Shown piece by piece: positions 34,979 to 43,555 of a stretch of 64,000 nucleotides of DNA; positions within the stretch are counted from its first letter, which is position 1, and the number at the start of each line of letters is the position of its first letter. The notes beneath the pieces were generated by a model. It saw only the letters and a list, made by a program, of their open reading frames with translations. It ran no database searches and was not told the origin of the DNA. The position numbers were made by a program, and so were the translations under genes. The DNA lies in NCBI RefSeq assembly GCF_009689585.1, contig NZ_AP018694.1:1178001-1242000 (forward strand). The letters run 5' to 3'. The DNA is from Aquipluma nitroreducens. GTDB lineage: Bacteria; Bacteroidota; Bacteroidia; Bacteroidales; Prolixibacteraceae.

Positions 34979-35779
34979 TTAATTTTGATACATGTTTTTA
35001 ATAAAGAAGAAACTTCGGCGGAGCAGTTTTCTTGATTCCGACAAGCGGGACTTGGCAATCAGAACGATATTCTTGCCCTGAATGTCGTCTCGGGTGCTTA
35101 AGCTGACACTCTCAGCCTGATCCTGTCCTTTAAATTCAATGGTAATGTAATTCGTCAAAATCTGATCGCCTTTCAGGTAGAGGTTAAACTCTTCAACCCG
35201 TAATATGAGGCGCTGCAAATCAAGTACTCCGAAAGTATTGTTAATAATTTCAACCGAGGCAATGGCTTCCCAAATCCGGGCATCAACCTCTTTCAGCGAT
35301 TTGTAGTAATTACTACCAATTGAATAGGCAGGCTCCCCGCTGTCAATCTCGCCAAACCAGGTATCCGATAAGCGTTGCAATGGAATTTCCATCAGGCGGT
35401 TTTCGTCCTTCACTTCATTGAAATAAAATTGCAAAGTCAACGGAATCCGAAAAAACAAATTCGCCGATTCGCCGGCACTTATTTTGATGTTCTTGTTATT
35501 TTTGAAAACAACCGCTTTATTAGGTAAAGCAGGCACAACAATCAATTCATTCGAATTACCGGTATAAAACTGAAGAACATTAGGTCCATCAACCAATTCG
35601 TCAACTTCTTCAACCAATAAATCGTCGGAAGCCTGATCAACCACTTCACTTTTCACCAACCATCCGTTCTGAATATGCTTTACCACTATTTCAGAATAGC
35701 CAGCCTTAAATAACCGTGTTTGATTGGCTGCAAAATGATATTTTTTCCAGAAACTCCGCATATTCGTTTGAATTGACAT
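34979..35779 (-). CDS. DUF432-like protein paired with MscS
   Basis: 266 residues, no signal peptide or membrane helix, rich in beta strands (LFFRIPLTLQFYFNEVKD, LQRLSDTWFGEIDSGEPAYSIGSNYYKSL). I recognise it as DUF432-like from the WFGEIDSGEPAYS-type block, a family I recall beside mechanosensitive channel genes in archaea and bacteria. The 3-bp gap to the MscS gene supports a shared role, perhaps as a soluble partner. Function unknown. Confidence 0.6.
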   Translation of the reverse strand: MSIQTNMRSFWKKYHFAANQTRLFKAGYSEIVVKHIQNGWLVKSEVVDQASDDLLVEEVDELVDGPNVLQFYTGNSNELIVVPALPNKAVVFKNNKNIKISAGESANLFFRIPLTLQFYFNEVKDENRLMEIPLQRLSDTWFGEIDSGEPAYSIGSNYYKSLKEVDARIWEAIASVEIINNTFGVLDLQRLILRVEEFNLYLKGDQILTNYITIEFKGQDQAESVSLSTRDDIQGKNIVLIAKSRLSESRKLLRRSFFFIKNMYQN

Positions 35780-36015
35780 TTTTCTGAATTAAAAGTAAAG
35801 TAAATTTTAATAGCATCAGCAATTGATCTGTCATCAAAAGGTTAAACATGTGCAATTCGCTTGCAACGCGGACATCGTGAACCATAATATCCCTCTGTTG
35901 TTTAAAGCACACTTATCTGTAGCAGAGTTTAGTCCAATCCATCTCAGTTATACTCCTGATGAAAACCGGACTTCGATTGCAACAGAAACCTCGGAATAAA
36001 TTTAAACGAATAATT

Positions 36016-36744
36016 ATGGACTCAAGTAAAAATAAAATGAGAGTTGAGATCTGGAGCGATGTTGTGTGCCCATTCTGCTACATCGGCAAACGGAAATTTG
36101 AAGCCGCCCTGTCAGAATTTAAAGAATCTTCAAATGTTGAAATTACATGGAAAAGCTTTCAGCTTTCTCCTGACACACGAACTGCCCCTGAGAAAAATAT
36201 TCATCAATATTTGGCAGAACACAAAGGGATAAGCCTGGAGCATGCCAAATCGCTCAATAATCAGGTTACTAATCTTGCCAAACAGGTTGGTTTGGTTTTT
36301 AACTTCGATCAGGCAATTCCGGTAAATACATTCAACGCGCACCGATTTCTGCATCTGGCAAAACAGCACGGATTTCAGGAAGAAGCTGAAGAAAAATTAT
36401 TCAAAGCTTATTTCACTGATGGCAAAAACACCGACGATCATCAAACGTTGATGCAAATTGGAAGTGAAATTGGCCTGAACCCTGATGAAGTAAAACAAGT
36501 TTTGGAGAGCGACCAATATGCGGGCGAAGTTCGGCAAGATGTTGTGGAAGCTCATCAATTGGGAGTACGGGGAGTTCCATTTTTTCTATTCGACCGGAAA
36601 TATGCAGTATCGGGAGCTCAGGATAGCAAAGTTTTTTTAGAAAGCCTGGAAAAAGCATTTGCAGCGTGGCGAAAAGAAAACCCGAAATCAACTATTGAAA
36701 TTACTGAAGGAGATTACTGCAGCCCGGACGGTGCCTGTAACTAG
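36016..36744 (+). CDS. DsbA-family protein (FrnE-like, cytosolic)
   Basis: 242 residues from ATG 36016 (MDSSKNKMRVEIWSD); a longer reading from 35959 adds 19 residues of untypical sequence. The thioredoxin-fold motif is EIWSDVVCPFCYIGKRKFE with CPFC. Further family blocks are PVNTFNAHRFLHLAKQHG, LFKAYFTDGKNTDDHQTL and GVRGVPFFLFDRKYAVSGAQ, with the cis-Pro. No signal peptide, so it acts in the cytosol, as for FrnE-type polyketide/thiol oxidoreductases and disulfide isomerases. The tail GDYCSPDGACN adds two Cys, unusual and possibly metal- or redox-linked. Confidence 0.88.
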   Translation: MDSSKNKMRVEIWSDVVCPFCYIGKRKFEAALSEFKESSNVEITWKSFQLSPDTRTAPEKNIHQYLAEHKGISLEHAKSLNNQVTNLAKQVGLVFNFDQAIPVNTFNAHRFLHLAKQHGFQEEAEEKLFKAYFTDGKNTDDHQTLMQIGSEIGLNPDEVKQVLESDQYAGEVRQDVVEAHQLGVRGVPFFLFDRKYAVSGAQDSKVFLESLEKAFAAWRKENPKSTIEITEGDYCSPDGACN

Positions 36745-36775
36745 TGTCACGTCAACGTTATACTGTCGAAAAGAT

Positions 36776-36842
36776 CGTCACCCTGAACTTGTTTCAGGGT
36801 CTCATCTAAGTAGAGATGCCGAAACAAGTTTGGCATGACGTT
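36776..36842. repeat. Imperfect palindromic repeat (REP-like)
   Basis: Two imperfectly inverted arms of about 28 nt: CCCTGAACTTGTTTCAGGG followed by TCTCATCT, and AGAGATGCCGAAACAAGTTT followed by GGCATGACG. The first arm is itself a small hairpin. A decayed copy of one arm is at 56337-56358. Confidence 0.5.
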
Positions 36843-36883
36843 GCGACAAGAGTCTTTGGATACTACACTAGACATTTAGAATG

Positions 36884-36922
36884 AAGCAGCTCCGATGAGT
36901 TTGATCATTGGAGCTGCTTTTT
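36884..36922 (+). terminator. Hairpin terminator between convergent genes
   Basis: Arms AAGCAGCTCC (36884-36893) and GGAGCTGCTT (36910-36919), more pairing inside, T run to 36922. Confidence 0.7.
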
Positions 36923-36927
36923 CAATC

Positions 36928-37428
36928 TTATTTGGTTTTGATTCCCATATTGAGCGACCCGGTTAGCTTTCCGATGTCTTCCGGATTAATTACCCCGCGA
37001 ATGCTAATCAATGTGTTACTGCTTCCACCAACTACGAGTAGCAACTCCGAAAGTTTACCGTTTGAGCCACTTCGTCCATAAAAGCGAACGACTTCATCTT
37101 TATCAGTTACTTCCATCAATACATCGTATTTGTTGTTTCTGAAGAATCCGTCAGCGTCCAGTTCCTTATAGAAATTAAGTTTCTGGTTCATAATCGAATC
37201 CTCAACCGACAAAACACGAATGCCGCTGATTTTATTCAAAATCTCAAGTTCATCGTCTTTCTTATCAGCGAAACTGTTGGCTAAACTCAGCAATTTACCG
37301 CTGATATTTACGGTCGTAAACCCTTCTTTGTTGGCATACTTATTAAATAGCTTGTCAATCGGGCTATTGTCCTGAGCCATCACCCATAAAGGGATCAGCA
37401 AAACTAAAATCATTACTAATTTTTTCAT
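36928..37428 (-). CDS. DUF4252 secreted/periplasmic protein
   Basis: 166 residues from ATG 37428 (MKKLVMILVLLIPLWVMAQ, a signal peptide); an ATG at 37452 is also in frame. The mature part DKLFNKYANKEGFTTVNISGKLL ... FRNNKYDVLMEVTDKDEVVRFYGRSG ... LLLVVGGSSNTLISIRG follows the DUF4252 pattern, common in Bacteroidota at the end of ECF sigma operons. Function unknown; probably a cell-envelope sensor or effector. The start overlaps the 3' end of the upstream gene by 65 nt in a different frame. Confidence 0.8.
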   Translation of the reverse strand: MKKLVMILVLLIPLWVMAQDNSPIDKLFNKYANKEGFTTVNISGKLLSLANSFADKKDDELEILNKISGIRVLSVEDSIMNQKLNFYKELDADGFFRNNKYDVLMEVTDKDEVVRFYGRSGSNGKLSELLLVVGGSSNTLISIRGVINPEDIGKLTGSLNMGIKTK

Positions 37429-37966
37429 GACTATTCTTTTTAAGTTTTTCATTTAATTTCTTCATTTGCTCAAATCCTTTGTTCAGCTTTTTCATTCCTG
37501 AATTGTAAGGATTGGCTGCATTCTCAATTTCCCCGATCGGCCTTAGCTGCGCCAATCCTTTGTTGTATTTTCCGGCAACAAATTCAAGGGTTTTGGTGGC
37601 TTCAGAATAAGCCTGATCAGGATTCGTAAATGTGTCTTTCCAGGCATTTTGACTGCTGTAAAAATTCACAGCCAACATCACCAAAATCACAGAAGCCGCA
37701 ACTCCGGTTACCATCTGCCACATCCAGCGGTACCGCAACTTTTCCTTATGCTCCGATTCCAGAATGTAGTTCATCAAATCGTCGCCCAAGCCAAGATCTT
37801 CTTCAGCCGAAAGTTCCTTCATTCCTGAAAACATCGGAACATACATTTTCAGGTTTTTATCCACCTCTCCGGAAGTAAAATAAGTGATCAGTTCATTTTC
37901 TTCGTCGATCGTGGTTTCGGCATCAAAGTACTTTTGAAGCAGAATATTTATTTTCTGTGATTCCAT
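37364..37966 (-). CDS. Membrane-anchored protein in the sigma operon, possible anti-sigma factor
   Basis: 200 residues. The N-terminal ~75 residues are acidic and helical (ILLQKYFDAETTIDEENELITYF), a pattern of Bacteroidota anti-sigma-like proteins; one membrane helix follows (MVTGVAASVILVMLAVNFY, about 85-103), and the C-terminal periplasmic part is charged (KGFEQMKKLNEKLKKN). No recognised domain. Position directly after an ECF sigma gene with a 44-nt overlap argues that it binds or tethers that sigma factor; inference. The last 21 codons overlap the next gene. Confidence 0.6.
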   Translation of the reverse strand: MESQKINILLQKYFDAETTIDEENELITYFTSGEVDKNLKMYVPMFSGMKELSAEEDLGLGDDLMNYILESEHKEKLRYRWMWQMVTGVAASVILVMLAVNFYSSQNAWKDTFTNPDQAYSEATKTLEFVAGKYNKGLAQLRPIGEIENAANPYNSGMKKLNKGFEQMKKLNEKLKKNSHEKISNDFSFADPFMGDGSGQ

Positions 37967-38465
37967 AGTTTTGAATTTTTATGATTTCATCCCGTACTTT
38001 TTTGCGGGCACGCGATAGATTTACCCGGATTGCGTTTACATTCATCGCGGTTGCATCGGCAATTTCTTCAAACTCGAGTTGTTCAATATCACGTAAATGT
38101 ATTATTGCTCGTTGCAGGTCGGGCAATTCGGTGATTATTCGTCTGACCAGACTCGCTGAATTTGCCATATCAAGATGATCTGTATCTGAACTTTCTTCTT
38201 CAGCGAAATTCACTTTTTTCATCGAGTCAATCGAGATCGTTCTTCGCGAACGAATCATATCCAGACAGCGATTTCGCGTCATCCGAAAAGCAAAAGCTTC
38301 CAGATTTTCAATCTTTTCCAGTTCGTCACGTTTTTGCCAGAGCTTCAAAAATACATCCTGAAGTACATCCTTCGCCTCTTCTTCGTCCTGAAGAATCTGA
38401 ATGGCAAACCGCAACAACTTGTTGCTGATTGGAAGTACATCGGTTTTAAAATCTCTGGCTAACAT
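37923..38465 (-). CDS. ECF-type RNA polymerase sigma factor
   Basis: 180 residues. Region 2 is ILQDEEEAKDVLQDVFLKLWQKRDEL (about 28-55) with the -10 recognition helix near EAFAFRMTRNRCLDMIR. Region 4 is LPDLQRAIIHLRDIEQLEFEEIADATAMNVNAIRVNLSRARKKV (about 120-160). It directs core RNA polymerase to its own regulon, probably held inactive by the membrane protein encoded downstream. The basic, Ser-rich C-tail after region 4 is short. First gene of a three-gene operon. Confidence 0.9.
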   Translation of the reverse strand: MLARDFKTDVLPISNKLLRFAIQILQDEEEAKDVLQDVFLKLWQKRDELEKIENLEAFAFRMTRNRCLDMIRSRRTISIDSMKKVNFAEEESSDTDHLDMANSASLVRRIITELPDLQRAIIHLRDIEQLEFEEIADATAMNVNAIRVNLSRARKKVRDEIIKIQNYGITENKYSASKVL

Positions 38466-38574
38466 TCAAGCTCTTTTCTGATTGTTTCAAAGTTAAGACG
38501 AACCAGACCGAATTTCATTACATGGAGAAAGAAAAAATTGCATGGAAACGCAGATTAAGAAGTGATCAGTCGTC

Positions 38575-38625
38575 AGTCGCAGTGTTCAGTATTCAAACTG
38601 GAAACTGAGACTGATTACTGCGACT
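38575..38625. repeat. Nested inverted repeat
   Basis: AGTCGCAGT (38575-38583) and ACTGCGACT (38617-38625) enclose a second pair (TTCAGT/ACTGAG). It overlaps the last codons of the DUF4268 gene and may be its terminator or a dispersed repeat. Confidence 0.4.
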
Positions 38626-39088
38626 AATAGAGCTCGGCGTCGAGCACATCCTTGATTTCCATCAAGTTATTTTCGAGCAGGAGCATATTACCGATCATGA
38701 AGTTAAAGATGTCGGGCCATTGATTCTGGCGGTGAAAATCGACATTAGGAAGCAAAGTGTAAATGCGGCAAACTTCCTGCCCGCTTTCCCTGACAAAGCA
38801 AATGTCCCATTCGAGTGGTGCGGGAAAACCTTCTTCCAGAAATTTTCGGTATTTCAGAAGAGTTTCAAATATCTCCAGGCGTCGGCTTTCCAATCGACTA
38901 TTTATTTCAATCATGACCAGAGCTTCGGTGCGCGAAACTTCAAATTTCAGGTCGATACCGCTGAGACCAGTATCATACAATACCCACTTTTTCTTTTTAT
39001 GGCGCAACTCGGGAACGATCTCGCATCGCCGGGCAAATACAATCCAGAATTCTTTTCGCAACAGCTTGGCCTGTTCTTTACTATACAT
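38624..39088 (-). CDS. DUF4268 protein
   Basis: 154 residues, cytosolic, no membrane segment. The pattern KLLRKEFWIVFARRC ... KWVLYDTGLSGIDLKFEVSRTEALVMIEI ... LEEGFPAPLEWDICFVRESGQEVCRIYTLLPNVDFHRQNQWPDIFNFMI matches my memory of DUF4268, a nuclease-like or DNA-mimic-like fold of unknown role found widely in Bacteroidota. It is flanked by non-coding palindromes on both sides and appears to be a single-gene unit. Confidence 0.65.
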   Translation of the reverse strand: MYSKEQAKLLRKEFWIVFARRCEIVPELRHKKKKWVLYDTGLSGIDLKFEVSRTEALVMIEINSRLESRRLEIFETLLKYRKFLEEGFPAPLEWDICFVRESGQEVCRIYTLLPNVDFHRQNQWPDIFNFMIGNMLLLENNLMEIKDVLDAELY

Positions 39089-39115
39089 GTGTAAAAATTA
39101 GTTCTACTTAAACAC

Positions 39116-39216
39116 ATTTGAAAAATCAACCTTTTTTACCCTTAATCCCTAAAGGGAAAAGGTTGATTTTTCAGCTTTCTCCCTTCAGGGACGGGGTGAA
39201 AAAGCTGAAAAATCAT
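39116..39216. repeat. Three-armed, mutually exclusive hairpins
   Basis: The 386-bp gap 39089-39474 has no gene. Arm A (39120-39135) pairs perfectly over 16 bp with 39157-39172. The overlapping arm 39165-39178 pairs perfectly over 14 bp with 39201-39214. Because 39165-39172 is shared, only one hairpin can form at a time. Small CCCT/AGGG pairs lie in both loops. Confidence 0.55.
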
Positions 39217-39401
39217 TCTCCGAATTGAATCTGTTAAAGTAGAATTAGTTTGCAAAGAAAATAGAAAAAGCAATAAAAGCATATTCGATACCAAATCAGA
39301 AAATCAATTTTGGATATAAATTACCTTTCTGGAGATAAAAACAGGTTGTTCTTCGATATTATTCAATTATAATTCTGAAAATATCTATCTTGATACAACT
39401 T

Positions 39402-39417
39402 ATCAGTTTATACTGAT
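39402..39417. promoter_or_regulatory. Short palindrome upstream of the small secreted protein
   Basis: ATCAGT-TTAT-ACTGAT, 58 bp before the ATG at 39475. Could be an operator; no regulator is known. Confidence 0.25.
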
Positions 39418-39474
39418 CTCCAATCTAACCGGTTATTATTCCGGAGTATCTATTCAAAACTAAAAACTTTCAAG

Positions 39475-39828
39475 ATGAAAAAATTGCTATTTGCGTTTGT
39501 ATTCGTTCTTTTAGGAACGTTCGTTTCCAGTGCTGCAGAAATTGATGGAAAATGGAAAACTTCAATAAAAGGCCAGGACGGAGACATGGAACTTGTCTTT
39601 ATTTTTAAAGCTGACGGAGCTACTTTGGCAGGATCTATTGTGTCACCTATGGGTGAATTACCTTTTACGAACGGGAAAATTGACGGGAAAGAATTTTCGT
39701 TCGATTTGGATATGATGGGAACGACAATTAAGCATAAAGGAACCGTAGAAGGTAATGAGATTAAAATGAAATCAGAAGGTGGTCCGGGGGGTGATGCTGA
39801 GTTGATTTTAAAGAAAGTGGTTGAATAA
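39475..39828 (+). CDS. Small secreted beta-rich protein of unknown function
   Basis: 117 residues with a signal peptide (MKKLLFAFVFVLLGTFVSSA). The rest is about eight short beta strands with Gly-rich turns: EIDGKWKTSIKGQDGDMELVFIFKADGATLAGSI ... GKIDGKEFSFDLDMMGTTIKHKGTVEGNEIKMKSEG. The repeat of (F/I)-x-G-x-(I/F)-x-G-x-E-(F/I) resembles a lipocalin-like or calycin barrel seen in small Bacteroidota proteins. I do not recognise a named family. Ends at a bidirectional terminator shared with enolase. Confidence 0.65.
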   Translation: MKKLLFAFVFVLLGTFVSSAAEIDGKWKTSIKGQDGDMELVFIFKADGATLAGSIVSPMGELPFTNGKIDGKEFSFDLDMMGTTIKHKGTVEGNEIKMKSEGGPGGDAELILKKVVE

Positions 39829-39847
39829 ACAACTTTTTACTTCAAAA

Positions 39848-39879
39848 AAAGCCGTCTAAAACTCAATTCAGACGGCTTT
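39848..39879. terminator. Bidirectional terminator between the small secreted protein and enolase
   Basis: Arms AAAGCCGTCT (39848-39857) and AGACGGCTTT (39870-39879), A run before and T residues after. Confidence 0.8.
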
Positions 39880-39898
39880 CTTATAAATTATACTGATA

Positions 39899-41245
<1,347 letters not shown>

Positions 41246-41449
41246 CTAATTATCAGATTATAAACTTCTTTAAAATCAGTACAAAGATAATAAAACCTTC
41301 TGAAGCATGGTTAAAAAACAATGAACTGTAAATTATCTAAAGAAAACAATCAAATGATCGGATTGTTATGAAACGCTTAAAAATAATTGCAATAAACTAC
41401 TGAAGGATTACAGCCAAACTCTTTATCTTTCCAGAACAAAATACGATCC

Positions 41450-42883
41450 ATGCGAACATCATTCTTTTTTACCTGCATTCTTGCACTTTGGGCAACATTT
41501 TCAACGGCCCAAAATTCCATTAATACAGCTCAGCAAAAAGTTGCCGGTTGGCAAACCACTTCCGGATTAGCAAACGCGAGCATCTGCATTTCGGTTTCCG
41601 ACAACCAAACCAATTCGAAACTGATTGAATCGAAACCTCAACTTAGCCTGGTTCCCGCCTCAATATTGAAAACAATAACAACTGCTACTGCTCTGGAAGT
41701 ATTTGGTCCTGAATTCCGGTTCCAAACGACCTTATCATACTCCGGAACGGTTCACAACGACACACTTTTCGGCAATTTGCAAATCATTGGTGGTGGCGAT
41801 CCTACGCTTGGCTCCATGTATTTTCCGGAAAACAAAAACTTTATGGATGAATGGGTAAAAGCAATCGGGAACAATCACATTCGGGTGATAACCGGGAACC
41901 TGATTGTTGATGCGACGATTTATGAAAAAGTACAGGTACCCGGAAGCTGGGTGTGGGAAGATCTGGGCAATTATTTTGGCGCCGGGGCTTCCGGAATCAG
42001 CGTATTCGACAACATGTACGAAATTCACCTGAAATCGGGTGGCGAAGCCGATAACCCAACCCAGATTTTACGGGTTATTCCTGAAATTCAGAACCTGGAA
42101 TTGACAAATGAAGTGCTTTCATCTGATGTGAACAGCGATCAATCTTATGTATTTGGAAGCCCTGAAGATAATAAAAGAGTCATTCGGGGAACCATTCCTA
42201 AAAACCAGTCGGACTTCGTTGTCAAAGCTTCGGTTCCAAACCCGTCGGTACTTTTAGCCAGCGAATTCAGGAAAAAGATTTTAGCAAACGGAATCGTCTT
42301 TTCAGGAGAAACAAAGTTCGAAAAAGCAGTGGGTTCCGGAAAATTATCAGTCATTCAATCGCCGCCCTTACGCCATATTATCCGGGTAACTAACCACGAA
42401 AGCGTGAACCTGTTTGCCGAACATTTCCTGAAACATCTGGCCTTTCAGAAAACCGGTTTGGGAACCACCAAAGACGGCTGCCTGTTCGTGGTGCAATTCT
42501 GGAAAGACAAAGGATTGGACATGACCGGATTTTTCATGAACGATGGCAGCGGATTATCCCGATTCAACGCGATTACGGCTAACCAGATGGTCGATATCCT
42601 GAACTATATGAAAACCAAAAGTTTGTATTCAACCGACTTTTATAAATCGCTGCCAACCGCCGGAAACGGGACGTTGACAGCTTTCAGCACTGAAAACTTT
42701 CCACAGGACTGTTTGCATGCTAAAAGCGGCTCGATGACCCGTGTTCGTTGCTATGCCGGTTACCTGACTACCGAAAGTGGCCGGCAACTTTCGTTTGCTG
42801 TAATGCTGAATAATTTCTCGTTCAGTCAGAAAGAAGCTTCAAAAAAAATAGAGGAATTGCTGGTTGAATTGAGAAAATTATAG
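41450..42883 (+). CDS. dacB: D-alanyl-D-alanine carboxypeptidase/endopeptidase (PBP4, peptidase S13)
   Basis: 477 residues with a signal peptide (FFFTCILALWATFSTAQ). Active-site motifs of the S13 family are SxxK in LVPASILKTIT (Ser71-Lys74), SGLSRFN (SxN) and HAKSGSMTRVR (KTG equivalent, here KSG). The inserted domain between SxxK and SxN (IIGGGDPTLGS ... SWVWEDLGNYFGAGASGISVFDN) is characteristic. It trims peptidoglycan in the periplasm. Followed 87 bp later by a toxin-antitoxin pair, unrelated in function. Confidence 0.92.
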   Translation: MRTSFFFTCILALWATFSTAQNSINTAQQKVAGWQTTSGLANASICISVSDNQTNSKLIESKPQLSLVPASILKTITTATALEVFGPEFRFQTTLSYSGTVHNDTLFGNLQIIGGGDPTLGSMYFPENKNFMDEWVKAIGNNHIRVITGNLIVDATIYEKVQVPGSWVWEDLGNYFGAGASGISVFDNMYEIHLKSGGEADNPTQILRVIPEIQNLELTNEVLSSDVNSDQSYVFGSPEDNKRVIRGTIPKNQSDFVVKASVPNPSVLLASEFRKKILANGIVFSGETKFEKAVGSGKLSVIQSPPLRHIIRVTNHESVNLFAEHFLKHLAFQKTGLGTTKDGCLFVVQFWKDKGLDMTGFFMNDGSGLSRFNAITANQMVDILNYMKTKSLYSTDFYKSLPTAGNGTLTAFSTENFPQDCLHAKSGSMTRVRCYAGYLTTESGRQLSFAVMLNNFSFSQKEASKKIEELLVELRKL

Positions 42884-42926
42884 ATAATCAATGAATTCAG
42901 TAAGAAAATAAAAAAATATTTTTTAG

Positions 42927-42950
42927 ATGTACCAGAATCCAGTACATTTG
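42927..42950 (+). promoter_or_regulatory. YefM operator overlapping the -7 promoter element
   Basis: ATGTAC (42927-42932) and GTACAT (42942-42947) form an inverted repeat with a 9-nt spacer; TGTACA-type cores are the known sites of YefM. TACATTTG (42943-42950) fits the -7 consensus and overlaps the right arm, so repressor binding would block RNA polymerase. Confidence 0.6.
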
Positions 42951-42970
42951 CAATGTTAAAATTTGAAATC

Positions 42971-43243
42971 ATGATTGAACTATCAGTGAATAAATTTAGG
43001 GCAAACCTGAAAGACTTTGTAGATAAAGCGATTGAGGAGCATCAGGCAATCAGGATAAACCGCCGTTCAGGAAAGGATTTTATTGTTATCAGTGCTGAAG
43101 ACTGGGAACGTGAACAAGAAACGATGTATGTTCTGAGGAACAATTCATTGATGAATCAGGTTGCTGAATCACAGGCGACTTATGAAAAGAACAGCGGATT
43201 TAAACCATCTCAGGAAGAACTAGATGCGATCAATCGTATTTGA
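42971..43243 (+). CDS. yefM: Type II antitoxin, Phd/YefM family
   Basis: 90 residues from ATG 42971 (MIELSVNKFRANLKDFVDKAI). An ATG at 42953 is in frame but lies at or before the predicted transcript start, so I prefer 42971. The N-terminal Phd/YefM fold (ELSVNKFRANLKDFVDKA, HQAIRINRRSGKDFIVISAEDWE) binds DNA; the C-terminal helix (ATYEKNSGFKPSQEELDA) is expected to cover the toxin. It overlaps the toxin gene by 20 bp, typical of translational coupling. Confidence 0.85.
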   Translation: MIELSVNKFRANLKDFVDKAIEEHQAIRINRRSGKDFIVISAEDWEREQETMYVLRNNSLMNQVAESQATYEKNSGFKPSQEELDAINRI

Positions 43244-43499
43244 AGGGAATACGTGGGCGGTTTATGAAGAATTGAGGCAAAAAGATAAGGTTCTTCACAA
43301 AAACCTTTGCAAAATCCTGAAAGAAATGCAAAGGGAAAATCCTGAAGAAGGTAGCGGGAAGCCCGAACAGCTAAAATATGGATTGACAGGACTTTGGTCG
43401 AGAAAGTTGTCTCAATATGATCGGCTGATTTATCGATTTGATGCCGATGCCATCCATATTTTTGCTATTGGCGGACATTATGAGGAGTTTAAAAGATAG
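43224..43499 (+). CDS. yoeB: YoeB-type ribosome-dependent mRNA endoribonuclease toxin
   Basis: 91 residues. The RelE/ParE superfamily pattern ends in the YoeB-specific LTGLWSRKLSQYDRLIYRFDADAIHIFAIGGHY, in which the conserved Glu/Arg/His-Tyr residues of the active site can be found (E near 46, R65, H83-Y84 approximately). YoeB cleaves mRNA in the ribosomal A site. Neutralised by the upstream antitoxin. Confidence 0.88.
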   Translation: MRSIVFEGNTWAVYEELRQKDKVLHKNLCKILKEMQRENPEEGSGKPEQLKYGLTGLWSRKLSQYDRLIYRFDADAIHIFAIGGHYEEFKR

Positions 43500-43503
43500 C
43501 TAT

Positions 43504-43530
43504 AAAAAAGCCCCGTTTTTCAACGGAGCT
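43504..43530 (-). terminator. Intrinsic terminator of ilvC
   Basis: On the minus strand AGCTCCGTT (43530-43522) pairs with AACGGGGCT (43517-43509, one U-G pair) and is followed by six T (43509-43504). Confidence 0.7.
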
Positions 43531-43555
43531 CTCTTAGGTATAGGAATAACCTTAA

